This document shows, in pieces, positions 35,449 to 43,790 of a DNA stretch of 64,000 nucleotides (positions are counted from its first letter, which is position 1; every line of letters starts with the position of its first letter). Source of the DNA: Bacteroidetes bacterium GWF2_43_63 (GTDB taxonomy: Bacteria > Bacteroidota > Bacteroidia > Bacteroidales > DTU049). A model generated the notes under the pieces. It saw only the letters and a list, made by a program, of their open reading frames with translations. It was not told the origin of the DNA and did no database searches. Position numbers and translations under genes: made by a program. The DNA lies in assembly GCA_001769275.1 (NCBI GenBank), contig MEOQ01000019.1:1-64000 (forward strand), given 5' to 3'.

Positions 35449-36055
35449 TAATATCTTCTCCCGGCTTCAGATACATTCCCCGAATCCCCATTTTTTCCGC
35501 AGCGTCGGTATTAATCGAAGTATCATCAATAAAAAGCGTTTCGTGTGCTAGTAGTCCGTTTTCATTCAGAATGAGATTGAAAAACCGGTCTTCGGGTTTG
35601 CGCATACCAACGAGAAATGAGTAATATGCTTTTTCAAATAACTCATCAAGCCCGCTGATACCATAGGTTTTGCGAATGATTTCCTGATAAGCTTTATAAT
35701 GAATAATATTGGTGTTGCTCATCAAAAACAGCCGATATTTTTTACCAAGTTCTTTGAGCAATTCAAAACGATGGGGCGGCAGTTCGAACAACATGGCATT
35801 CCATGCATCTGTTATCTGTTGCGGTGTTACAGATTCCGGAAATAGTTTTTTAGCTTGATTCAAAAACTCATTTTCATCAATTTCGCCTCGATCGAATAAA
35901 TCGAAAAATCCGATTTGATGATACTGTCCGAATGTTTTATCAATATTCTGAATGCCGAGTTTCACGAATTCGCGCTGTGTCACTTCAAAATCAATATCAA
36001 GAATAACTCCGCCGAGATCGAATATTATGTTTTTTATTCCGTCAAGTTTGCTCAT
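35429..36055 (-). CDS. HAD-IA family phosphatase
   Basis: A 208-residue HAD hydrolase. Motif I is IIFDLGGVILDID (nucleophile Asp, with GG in place of DGT), motif II is FLMSNTN, motif III the Lys in VGMRKPEDRFF, and motif IV LFIDDTSINTDAAEKMG. The GGV/LD form and the helical cap between residues ~20 and 90 fit the YihX-like/alpha-D-glucose-1-phosphatase branch of HAD-IA enzymes, but the substrate is not certain. The ATG at 36055 (MSKLDGIKN) is used; it overlaps the end of ispG by 14 bases, so the pair is probably cotranscribed. Its last codons lie inside a dispersed palindrome. Confidence 0.8.
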   Translation of the reverse strand: MSKLDGIKNIIFDLGGVILDIDFEVTQREFVKLGIQNIDKTFGQYHQIGFFDLFDRGEIDENEFLNQAKKLFPESVTPQQITDAWNAMLFELPPHRFELLKELGKKYRLFLMSNTNIIHYKAYQEIIRKTYGISGLDELFEKAYYSFLVGMRKPEDRFFNLILNENGLLAHETLFIDDTSINTDAAEKMGIRGMYLKPGEDIKTLCED

Positions 36056-37562
36056 TTTTTGCAACAATTATTTTCAATTCTTTAAGCGCTTCGCTTTGAT
36101 GAATGTTTTTCAAAACAGGTTTTCCATCTACCCAGATATCCACGTGATCAGGCTTAGAGCCCAGGATTCCGTATTTTGCACCGGCCATTTCCCCGGGGCC
36201 GTTTACGATGCATCCCATCACCGCAAAGTGAATTCCTTTCAGGCATGAAAATTCTGTTTTAATTTCTTTCAAAAGATTTTCAATATCGTAAGTGGTGCGG
36301 CCACACGAAGGGCAGGACGTGAAGCTGGCTTTCGAAATTCTACGGCCAGTGATCTGTAAAAGATCAAGCGCTTTTTCACGATAAGTCTCATTTTCAAGTG
36401 CAGAAATCACCTGTATTTTATTTCCGCATCCGTCAGTCAGAAAAGATCCGGCGACTATTGAAAAATCTGCAACAGAAATACTTTCAGGATTCCAGTGCAA
36501 TGATAATTCTTTGTTTTGATTTTCAATAAAGTACTTGCGCAGTGCATTTATATCCGTAGAAACAGCCTGCGAATCGGCTTCAGCACAGACTTCGGGCTTG
36601 GTATGAGATTCGGCTTCTGCTTTGTTTATGAAATGTCCGAACGGATTGACAATTGAAAAAAAATGTTTGGCCGTATGTTTATCCGCTGCATTTTTTCTGG
36701 CAGATTCAATGATTTCCGCAGCAACAGGAATTTCCTTTTCAGGTGCTTCGGTAAGCGAAACGCGAATGGTGTCACCAATGCCATCCATGAGCAGAGAGCC
36801 GATTCCTGCTGCCGATTTCATACGACCGTCTTCACCTTCTCCGGCTTCGGTCACGCCGAGATGAATCGGATAATGAAATTCGTCGTCTATTAAATACTGC
36901 GCCAGGAGCCGGTTTGCATGAATCATCGTTTTCACATCGCTGGCTTTAATGGAAATAACGAGATTGTGAAATTGCTCATCATGAAAGATGCGAATAAATT
37001 CCACGGCTGATTCAACCATTGCCCGGGTTGTATTTCCGTATCGATCAATAAATCTTCGGTTGAGTGAGCCTCCGTTGATACCTATGCGAACTGCGGTTCC
37101 ATTCTCGCGGCAAACACTGATCAGAGGTAAAACTGTTTTCCTGATTTCATCCAGTTCCTGATTATATTCAGTATCGGAATATTGTAGTTTTTTTGGAAAA
37201 AGATCGACGAAGTTGCCCGGGTTGATGCGGATTTTTTCTACTCTGCGTGCGGCTTCCATGGCTATGGCCGGATTGAAATGAATATCGGCGGCCAATGGTT
37301 GGGAATAGCCGGATTCGTTCAGTTGCTTGCGAATTTCACTCAGAATTTTTGCTTCAGAAATATTGCGGGCTGTGATTCTTACTAAATCTGCACCTGTATC
37401 AAAAATGTGTTTGCATTGTGCAACGGTGGCCGAAATATCATCCGTCGGTGTATTGGTCATTGATTGAATGCGGATCGGATTGCCGCCGCCAAAGCCAACA
37501 TTGCCCACTTTTACTTCGCGGGATTTAAAAAAAAACCATGAAGATTCCTCGTTGGATTTCAT
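36042..37562 (-). CDS. ispG: (E)-4-hydroxy-3-methylbut-2-enyl-diphosphate synthase
   Basis: IspG (GcpE) converts MEcPP to HMBPP in the MEP isoprenoid pathway using a 4Fe-4S cluster. The 506-residue protein has the TIM barrel (IQSMTNTPTDD, LAADIHFNP, RINPGNF, VRIGINGGSLN, HLGVTEAGEGEDG) and the cluster domain (SCPSCGRTTYDIE and VMGCIVNGPGEMAGAKYG, with the Cys-Cys...Cys...Glu ligands). Between them, residues ~300-375, is the inserted linker domain that Bacteroidota, Chlamydiae and plants carry. It is shorter here than in the 600-plus-residue Bacteroides forms. All ligands are present. It overlaps the HAD gene and follows a small secreted protein by 38 bases. Confidence 0.93.
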   Translation of the reverse strand: MKSNEESSWFFFKSREVKVGNVGFGGGNPIRIQSMTNTPTDDISATVAQCKHIFDTGADLVRITARNISEAKILSEIRKQLNESGYSQPLAADIHFNPAIAMEAARRVEKIRINPGNFVDLFPKKLQYSDTEYNQELDEIRKTVLPLISVCRENGTAVRIGINGGSLNRRFIDRYGNTTRAMVESAVEFIRIFHDEQFHNLVISIKASDVKTMIHANRLLAQYLIDDEFHYPIHLGVTEAGEGEDGRMKSAAGIGSLLMDGIGDTIRVSLTEAPEKEIPVAAEIIESARKNAADKHTAKHFFSIVNPFGHFINKAEAESHTKPEVCAEADSQAVSTDINALRKYFIENQNKELSLHWNPESISVADFSIVAGSFLTDGCGNKIQVISALENETYREKALDLLQITGRRISKASFTSCPSCGRTTYDIENLLKEIKTEFSCLKGIHFAVMGCIVNGPGEMAGAKYGILGSKPDHVDIWVDGKPVLKNIHQSEALKELKIIVAKNEQT

Positions 37563-37600
37563 GGTTCAAAATTAGGTAAAAAATCGGAACAGACTGTTGA

Positions 37601-38071
37601 CTATTCTTTTATTTCAAGATTGTCAAGTTTTTCTTTTGATAGTTCCTCATCGTCGCTGATGGTAGAATTGAAAGTACTTTCATCAGCATTGAAATCCAGT
37701 AAGTCTTGATTTGGTTCGGGGCCGTCAGGCAATTCGTCGAAAGCGGGTTCAAAACCAGCTGGATAAGTGCCTTTATTGGCTTCGAGTTGCAATGCGGCAA
37801 ATTCGCGGGCATAACGCGAATGATGAATGGCACGCATATACAAGCCATCTTTATACAACGAAATAGCCAGGTTTTGATGTACAACTGCCTTTTTCAGATT
37901 TCCTGTGAAAACCTGATTGACGATGGTATATTTATGCGCTGCGTAAATAACAATGGCAGAGCGGTTAATGACATTTTTAGCTTTTCCCTTCATAACAGGC
38001 TGTGCCTGAACAGCAGTTCCCATTAGAAGAAAAATAAATGAAATTAGAAGCGGTAAAGCAATGCGTTTCAT
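37601..38071 (-). CDS. Small secreted protein of unknown function
   Basis: I do not recognise this 156-residue protein. It has a signal peptide (MKRIALPLLISFIFLLMGTAVQAQ, about 24 residues) and a helical middle (KYTIVNQVFTGNLKKAVVHQ, then MRAIHHSRYAREFAALQL). The acidic C-terminal third (LPDGPEPNQDLLDFNADES, then DDEELSKEKLDNLEI) is likely disordered. It is likely periplasmic. It sits 38 bases upstream of ispG on the same strand and may share its transcript; the association with isoprenoid synthesis is positional only. A weak TACCTTG -7-like element (38089-38095) lies upstream. Confidence 0.55.
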   Translation of the reverse strand: MKRIALPLLISFIFLLMGTAVQAQPVMKGKAKNVINRSAIVIYAAHKYTIVNQVFTGNLKKAVVHQNLAISLYKDGLYMRAIHHSRYAREFAALQLEANKGTYPAGFEPAFDELPDGPEPNQDLLDFNADESTFNSTISDDEELSKEKLDNLEIKE

Positions 38072-38178
38072 TGTAGTACATTTTTGTGCAAGGTAGCACT
38101 TTTTTCGAAAAATCGGGTGCTGTCAAATTTTGTACCAGCTAAATTTTAAATAACCCGAGACTGCCACAAAACAGCGTG

Positions 38179-38333
38179 GTTGTTATGACATTCCACCGTT
38201 CCGGCTGGTGTTTTGGAGTTTTTCCATTTTTTTGAGCCGGAACATGGAACCGTCGTAACAACTTCAAAAACAACGGTTCCATGTCCTTCAGCTCCTTCGT
38301 CGCTTTCGGACGGTGGAATGTTGTTTTTGAAGG
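38179..38333. repeat. Nested inverted-repeat block
   Basis: At least four perfect inverted pairs are interleaved: ACATTCCACCGT (38188-38199)/ACGGTGGAATGT (38310-38321), GTTCCGGC (38198-38205)/GCCGGAAC (38236-38243), ACATGGAACCGT (38242-38253)/ACGGTTCCATGT (38273-38284), and CTTCAAAAACAAC (38262-38274)/GTTGTTTTTGAAG (38320-38332). The pairs cannot all form at once, so alternative foldings are possible. It occupies most of the 337-base divergent gap between the small secreted protein and the first RemB-like gene. A minus-strand open frame of 76 codons spans it but shows no family features. Confidence 0.75.
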
Positions 38334-38408
38334 AACAACAGTTTTGAGAAAGTCTCATTAAATCCATAGTATTCAATTATTTTATATTTTAGCACTTTAT
38401 ATCATTCG

Positions 38409-39962
38409 ATGAATAAACTGCTGTATCTGATATTTGTTTTTGTGCTGAGCCTTGACGCGCAGGCGCAGTTTATCACATCTGAGGAAGAGAGAGGATTGCA
38501 TGAGCAGCCAGGAATGTGTGATTCGACTTTTCGCGCTCTTAATGTGCCAATGATTTATCCGCGAATTGCTACAGAAAGCGCGGAAATGAACTGTAATGAT
38601 CAGGCAAGCTGGCTTCGGAAGAAGATTTTCAGGGAACATTTTGTCGGTATTATTGATAGTCCAAAATATAACATTACTCTTGATCCGGTTTTTGATTTCA
38701 GAATCGGCAAAGAGGATGGGAATACGTTGTATAAGAATACCCGTGGCTTTATTTTGAACGGAAAAATCGGTAAAAATTTGTTTTTGCGTTCCGAGTTTTA
38801 TGAAACTCAAACTACTTTGCCGCAATATGCCGCAGCCTGGGTCGATACCATGCAGTTTATTCCGGGAATGATCCGCATGAAACCCTTTGGCACCAACGGA
38901 TTTGATTATGGAGTTGTTTTCAGTCAGATCATGTGGCAACCGCTGAAAAACTATGGTGTGCGCCTTGGTTATGATCGTTTTCACTTTGGTAAAGGATATC
39001 GCAGCATGATTCTGTCAGATGCTTCGCAGGCATATCCGTTTCTGATGAATACATTTACTCATGGGAAATGGAGTCTGAGTCACAACATTGCATCGTTGCA
39101 CAACCCTGATTACAATAACAAACTAAATGTTCCATTATCAGAAAGCGGCGTGTACCAGCAGAAATGGTTCTCGTTCACTTATCTGACGTACAGTCCGAAA
39201 AGCTGGCTGAATCTGGGTTTGTTTGAATCAGTGATTTTTATGCCTGCCGATTCAACCGGCATTTCTTTCTATCCGATGTCGATGCTTCCGTTGCCTTTGG
39301 TGCGAACTATTGCAGAAGAATCGAAAGGACTTCATCATGCAATGATTGGTCTGCAGGCCGATGCTACGATAAAAGAACACATTGTTTTTTATACACAGAT
39401 CGTTGCCGATCAGATTGATTTTTCGAAACTGAAATATCAGCAGGGAATTCAGGGCGCATTACAAATAGGTGCAAGGTTGAATATTCCGGATGGAAGATAT
39501 TTATTTGCAGAATTTAATCTGGCATCAAACAACACATACACATCTTCTTGTGCATGGACTGCATATTCGCAAAATGATCAACCATTGGCACATCCGACAG
39601 GACAACAGTTTCGCGAATTTGTTGCAGGAGGACGCTGGCAGCATAAGCGGTTTTTTGCCGATGCAGGATTGAATTTCATTTGGGCAGGCGCGCTGCCTGT
39701 AACTGATAATTATATGCGAGCCGACAACTACAGTGATATTTTGCTGACCGGTTTCTATGAGCCCATCAGTCGTCCCGACAAAGTGATGCATCTGGGTTGT
39801 ACCGTTTCTTACTACATCAATCCGGAAACAAATTTTGTTGTCTTCGCCGGCATGCATTACCGCAATTATAAAAGTACACTTTCTTTGGTGCCAGTAAATT
39901 CTCTTACCTATGAAATCGGGCTGCGGCACATGATACGTAAACAATATTTTGATTTTTTCTAG
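38409..39962 (+). CDS. RemB-like outer-membrane/gliding protein, copy 1
   Basis: The 517-residue product has a signal peptide (MNKLLYLIFVFVLSLDAQAQ) and a beta-rich body with repeated aromatic strands, as in outer-membrane beta-barrels. The stretch FHFGKGYRSMILSDASQAYPFL is shared in pattern with the Flavobacterium johnsoniae gliding protein RemB and with the capsule-assembly Wzi family (GYRSxxLSDxxxxYP). HPTGQQFREFVAGGRWQHKRFF is a second conserved block. RemB is linked to cell-surface polysaccharide and motility; the role here is inferred. It abuts the next gene (stop at 39962, start at 39963), which is a diverged paralogue. A TATATTTT -7-like element (38383-38390) precedes it. Confidence 0.75.
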   Translation: MNKLLYLIFVFVLSLDAQAQFITSEEERGLHEQPGMCDSTFRALNVPMIYPRIATESAEMNCNDQASWLRKKIFREHFVGIIDSPKYNITLDPVFDFRIGKEDGNTLYKNTRGFILNGKIGKNLFLRSEFYETQTTLPQYAAAWVDTMQFIPGMIRMKPFGTNGFDYGVVFSQIMWQPLKNYGVRLGYDRFHFGKGYRSMILSDASQAYPFLMNTFTHGKWSLSHNIASLHNPDYNNKLNVPLSESGVYQQKWFSFTYLTYSPKSWLNLGLFESVIFMPADSTGISFYPMSMLPLPLVRTIAEESKGLHHAMIGLQADATIKEHIVFYTQIVADQIDFSKLKYQQGIQGALQIGARLNIPDGRYLFAEFNLASNNTYTSSCAWTAYSQNDQPLAHPTGQQFREFVAGGRWQHKRFFADAGLNFIWAGALPVTDNYMRADNYSDILLTGFYEPISRPDKVMHLGCTVSYYINPETNFVVFAGMHYRNYKSTLSLVPVNSLTYEIGLRHMIRKQYFDFF

Positions 39963-41525
39963 ATGAAAATTGCTTTTGCTCTTATATTATCACTGGTTTT
40001 TTATTGTCTGCAGGCTCAGCAGGACGATTTCTCTGTGTTTACAAAATACACAAATGGTGATACAATAATTGTAAATACTAACCCTACTCATCAGACTTTT
40101 GATGATACAATTGGGATGCAACATTCCTCTATAAATTCTTATCGTTTTTTACTTTACCGCAGTTCGGGCAACAAAACTGCCTTTATCAACAAACCACTTG
40201 CTTCTGCTGAAGTGATGGCTGGAAGCGACTTTTCAAACAAATTGAATGCCGGTTTAATCAGCGGTTTTGTTTCGGGAAAATTTTCAGCAGTTGCATTTCC
40301 CTCTGTTATTTTTGCAGATTATCCCATGTTCGTCGCAGAAAAATTCGACAGCATGAATGTGTTTCCGTACCAGGGAAAAACATTGTTTTCATCGGGAAAT
40401 GCTTTTGGTGTTTTGTCCGTACCGGTTTATCTGAAATACGATTTGGGAAATATTCTTTCTCTTGAGGGCGGCAACGGAAAAGCGTTTCTGGGCGATGGTT
40501 ACCGCTCAATGCTGCTGTCCGATCAAAGCGCTGAATATCCCTTTCTACGTATTGTTGCAGACATGAAGCAAGTGAAATACATGCATCAGATCGCACGCTG
40601 GCGGCAGCAATCGTCAGCCGGCAACAATGAAACAAAATTTGCCGCCACGCATTATCTGAGCTGGATGATCACAAAAAAACTGAATGTTTCTGTTTTCGAA
40701 TCTGTCATTTGGAAAGCCGAAGACAGTGTCCGGCAGCGGGGTTTCGAGTGGCTGTATCTGAATCCGGTCATGTTTTTTCGTCCGGCGGAATTTGCACTCG
40801 GATCGCCCGACAACAATCTGCTGGGTGGAAATATTTCATGGTATTTCCTGCCGAAAACAAAGGTATACGGTCAGTTTGTGCTCGATGAATTTTTCATTTC
40901 AGAAATCAAGAACTGGCTTAAACACCTGATGCATCCTGATGACCCGACTATACAGCATGGAGCATGGGTGAATAAACAGGCATTTCAGCTTGGTGTAAAA
41001 TCGATGGATGTTTTCGGAATTCATGATTTGAATTGTCTTGCAGAGTTCAATTATGCACGTCCATACATCGGAAGTCACCGCGATCCGATGCTTAGCAATA
41101 CTCACATGAATCAACCCATTGCGCATCCCTTTGGCGCGAATTTTTATGAGTTTGTTTTTCGCACGCAATACAAAAAACAAAAATGGTCGGCGCATTTGAA
41201 TGCCATGTTTTGTGTGACTGGGCTTGATTCCGCAGGAACTCATTTCGGTCAGGATTTGCTTCAGTCAACGTTTGATTCACCGCAAGGAAACGGAAATATT
41301 CCTGTACAGTATTACGGAAACGTTGTCGGGCAGGGCATCCGGCATGATGTTATTCAGGTAAATGCTGAATTCAGGAAACAACTGTTCAAGATGAACAACA
41401 ATATTATCTGGCGCATCGGGGCAATGTACCGCAATGATATGTCCGCATTTAATAATACTTCAGAAAAGTATATTTACACCGGCCTCTTTTTAAATCTGCA
41501 GCCGGATGAGTGGAACATGCGATAA
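39963..41525 (+). CDS. RemB-like outer-membrane/gliding protein, copy 2
   Basis: A 520-residue paralogue of the preceding gene, with a signal peptide (MKIAFALILSLVFYCLQAQ). It shares the order of conserved blocks: GDGYRSMLLSDQSAEYPFLR, FESVIWKAEDS, and PIAHPFGANFYEFVFRTQYK (compare PLAHPTGQQFREFVAGGRWQ in copy 1). The N-terminal ~100 residues differ and lack the DPxFDFR start seen in copy 1. The start codon follows the previous stop codon with no gap, so translation is likely coupled. The tandem arrangement suggests an old duplication with the two products working side by side in the outer membrane. It converges on the membrane-protein gene at 41528 with two bases between stops. Confidence 0.75.
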   Translation: MKIAFALILSLVFYCLQAQQDDFSVFTKYTNGDTIIVNTNPTHQTFDDTIGMQHSSINSYRFLLYRSSGNKTAFINKPLASAEVMAGSDFSNKLNAGLISGFVSGKFSAVAFPSVIFADYPMFVAEKFDSMNVFPYQGKTLFSSGNAFGVLSVPVYLKYDLGNILSLEGGNGKAFLGDGYRSMLLSDQSAEYPFLRIVADMKQVKYMHQIARWRQQSSAGNNETKFAATHYLSWMITKKLNVSVFESVIWKAEDSVRQRGFEWLYLNPVMFFRPAEFALGSPDNNLLGGNISWYFLPKTKVYGQFVLDEFFISEIKNWLKHLMHPDDPTIQHGAWVNKQAFQLGVKSMDVFGIHDLNCLAEFNYARPYIGSHRDPMLSNTHMNQPIAHPFGANFYEFVFRTQYKKQKWSAHLNAMFCVTGLDSAGTHFGQDLLQSTFDSPQGNGNIPVQYYGNVVGQGIRHDVIQVNAEFRKQLFKMNNNIIWRIGAMYRNDMSAFNNTSEKYIYTGLFLNLQPDEWNMR

Positions 41526-41527
41526 TC

Positions 41528-43033
41528 TCAGAAAATAAATATTGAGAACGTTTGCAGGAACGGATAAATATTAATTGCGTAGAGTATGAGATATAATGCG
41601 GATCCTGGCATGAGACGCATAAGCAATGGCCACTTACTTTCGCGCACCGCAAATTTCGATTTCGGTCTGATTGCTTCAACGAGCCAAATCACAACCAGAC
41701 TTAGAAGCCAGATGGGTACGAGGCCGTAGAGAATCACAAACCAGGTGAGAGCACGTAGGGTTGGAAATTCTCCATCGAGAAATGTAATGGTTCCGGGTTC
41801 TTTGCGAAGAATAGTGGTGTTTACAAGTTTGAAAAAATTCTTTCTGTCCAGCAATCTTCCGTTGTCATTCAGAAACGAGAAATTCAATTTGTTTGTTATT
41901 AAAACATTGGAGTCAGTGGTTAATCGGAAATAGGCGATAGGAAATTCTTTGTCGCTCATGAATATCTGTTCACGTTCACTTTTTTCGCGCTGATGAAAAA
42001 CAAATTTTCCGGACTCACTTACAAACGGCAGGCTGTCCCTTGCATCGGAATCGAAGAAATGACGGACAAGAACACCGCTTTCGTTGTTTGGGTCATCCCA
42101 TTCAACAAGGGCGATTTTGGTCTGAAGTCCGACGATACTGAACCATGTGCTATAGTTGTGTTTCGGTTTGCTGAGTATTTTTTCGCTGAAGCGGTTGTTT
42201 CTGAAAATCAATAATGTGTCGGAATATGGCCTGTGAGGCACCATTCCGGAAATAGAATAATCAAATTGATGTAATACTTTTTTATGGCTTTTATTCAAGA
42301 CTCCCGGAAAATCAGGAAAGACCGCCCGTTCATCGAAGACCAGAAAATTGGTTTTATTTTTTGAACCAATCAAAACCCATTTTTCGTCTTTGTGGTGAAA
42401 ATCGGAGCTGAGCAAAAACCTCCATTTGTTTTTCTCGGGCCATGCGCCAACGATTTCGCAGATGCGATCGAAAAAACCGGGCAGCTCATATTTGCGAAAT
42501 GCAACTGAAGAATCACCAACGGATGCAATGGAGCCAACGAGTTTTTTTTGACGTCCGAAAACTATTTCAGGATGCCCGTTGATATAGTGAACGGCTTTAA
42601 TATCGGATGGAGTACTGAAAATCTGGCCGGGAGTAACGAGCGTATCGAAGTGTACCAGCTTGACAATTGAATCGGAAGAGAGACCGACAATGGTGAGTGT
42701 GGAATCTGCGGCAGGCAGCACCGAAACCAATGAATCGAAATGATGAGACGCAGGAAACGGAAAATGAGAAATGGATTGCGTTTTAAGATTCAATTTCCAT
42801 AATCCGGTTGCCTGTGTTTTGCCGTCGCTTGTTTGTGAAGTAAAACCCATAAAATCGCCCTGAAAATTGATGCCATACGGCAACTTGTCAGAGAAGTAGG
42901 TGGCATCAGTATTTGCTCCTGCAGGATGCAACATGCCATCGCCCTGATACGACTCTTTCCGGATGAGCAGGACAATCCAGAGTGCCAAAAACAGAACAAC
43001 AACAGAAATGTTTAAAATCCTGACAAATCGCAT
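41528..43033 (-). CDS. Membrane-anchored periplasmic protein of unknown function
   Basis: I do not recognise this family. The 501-residue protein has one N-terminal membrane helix (residues 7-26, ISVVVLFLALWIVLLI), a periplasmic region of about 390 residues rich in beta-strands (repeats with aspartate-serine loops that could be propeller blades), and two C-terminal helices (about 432-455 and 477-498). The charged loop between the last two helices (RPKSKFAVRESKWPLLMR) is cytoplasmic. The layout suggests a sensor or assembly factor, but no kinase, protease or transport motif is visible. It has a perfect promoter only five bases from its ATG and converges with the RemB-like pair. Confidence 0.6.
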   Translation of the reverse strand: MRFVRILNISVVVLFLALWIVLLIRKESYQGDGMLHPAGANTDATYFSDKLPYGINFQGDFMGFTSQTSDGKTQATGLWKLNLKTQSISHFPFPASHHFDSLVSVLPAADSTLTIVGLSSDSIVKLVHFDTLVTPGQIFSTPSDIKAVHYINGHPEIVFGRQKKLVGSIASVGDSSVAFRKYELPGFFDRICEIVGAWPEKNKWRFLLSSDFHHKDEKWVLIGSKNKTNFLVFDERAVFPDFPGVLNKSHKKVLHQFDYSISGMVPHRPYSDTLLIFRNNRFSEKILSKPKHNYSTWFSIVGLQTKIALVEWDDPNNESGVLVRHFFDSDARDSLPFVSESGKFVFHQREKSEREQIFMSDKEFPIAYFRLTTDSNVLITNKLNFSFLNDNGRLLDRKNFFKLVNTTILRKEPGTITFLDGEFPTLRALTWFVILYGLVPIWLLSLVVIWLVEAIRPKSKFAVRESKWPLLMRLMPGSALYLILYAINIYPFLQTFSIFIF

Positions 43034-43038
43034 GGGTG

Positions 43039-43069
43039 CAAAGATATGTATAAATTGTTAAAATGCAAA
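43039..43069 (-). promoter_or_regulatory. Exact consensus promoter, leaderless context
   Basis: On the minus strand TTTG (43069-43066), exactly 19 bases, then TATCTTTG (43046-43039). The -7 element ends five bases before the ATG at 43033, so transcription should start at or next to the start codon. Confidence 0.8.
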
Positions 43070-43118
43070 GGGTTGACAATGCGAAAATGCGCTTAACAAA
43101 TTTGCAGTACTTATTTTA

Positions 43119-43168
43119 TATTTTTGTTTTAGTCAGGAGGTGTGCAAGTCTTGTTTTTTATATATTTG
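43119..43168 (+). promoter_or_regulatory. Two possible -7 elements for the zinc-ribbon gene pair
   Basis: TATTTTTG (43119-43126) and TATATTTG (43161-43168) both match TAnnTTTG; neither has a clean TTTG 19 bases upstream. The second ends 24 bases before the ATG and is the more likely. Confidence 0.45.
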
Positions 43169-43192
43169 TCATATTAAAATCAATATTTAATT

Positions 43193-43789
43193 ATGGCAAT
43201 GACTATTGAAGAACTGCGAAAAGAAAGAAACAAATTGTGGCAGTCTATTGTAATTGAAGATTACTCAATATGCTATAACTGTAAAACTAAAGGGCTGAAA
43301 GAAGATGATCAGTTCTGCCCGAATTGCCGGTTTCCGCAAAGAGGCACTCAGCAGGAAATGAAAAAGTTTATTTCGGGCATTCATTCTAAACAGTTGTTGC
43401 TGATTGACAAAGAAAAAGCCATCCGGAAAGCTCGAAATGTGTTGTATATTCTTGCGGCCGTAAATTTTGGTTTTGGTGTTATTTTCGGATTCATGCAAAA
43501 AGTACAGATCCCGCTTGTTTTTGTTATTTGCGCCATTGTGGCCGCCATCTATTTCGGACTGGCCTTATGGAGTACCAAAAAGCCTTTTGCAGCGATTATA
43601 TCAGGATTCTTTGTTTACATTGTTTTCATTGCAATCAATGCCATTGCTGATCCGCATACACTGTATCAGGGTTTGCTCTGGAAAGTGCTGATTATTTCTG
43701 CATTTGTTTATGGCTATATTGGCGCCAGAGATTCTGAGCAACTTGAGAAGGATTTAATTGAGTTACACAATGCCAAAGACCTGACATAG
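43193..43789 (+). CDS. Zinc-ribbon membrane protein
   Basis: The 198-residue protein starts with a short helix and a four-cysteine zinc ribbon (C27-x2-C30 and C42-x2-C45, in CYNCKTKG and FCPNCRF). A linker of about 30 residues follows, then four membrane helices (about 82-101, 105-123, 128-148 and 158-178) and an acidic tail. The family is unknown to me; similar zinc-ribbon plus membrane proteins are common in Bacteroidota without assigned function. It is separated by one base from the CPBP protease gene, which also begins with a zinc ribbon, so the two probably work together. An ATG two codons later (43199) is an alternative start. Confidence 0.65.
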   Translation: MAMTIEELRKERNKLWQSIVIEDYSICYNCKTKGLKEDDQFCPNCRFPQRGTQQEMKKFISGIHSKQLLLIDKEKAIRKARNVLYILAAVNFGFGVIFGFMQKVQIPLVFVICAIVAAIYFGLALWSTKKPFAAIISGFFVYIVFIAINAIADPHTLYQGLLWKVLIISAFVYGYIGARDSEQLEKDLIELHNAKDLT

Positions 43790-43790
43790 C

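Noticed and set aside
38146-38376. Minus-strand open frame of 76 codons across the nested repeats
   Set aside because: It lies wholly in inverted-repeat DNA, has no signal peptide, domain or promoter element, and the frame is a by-product of the repeats.
43135-43142. AGGAGGTG, a perfect Shine-Dalgarno-like sequence
   Set aside because: It lies about 50 bases before the next ATG and no open frame of useful length starts at the right distance; Bacteroidota rarely rely on strong Shine-Dalgarno sites.
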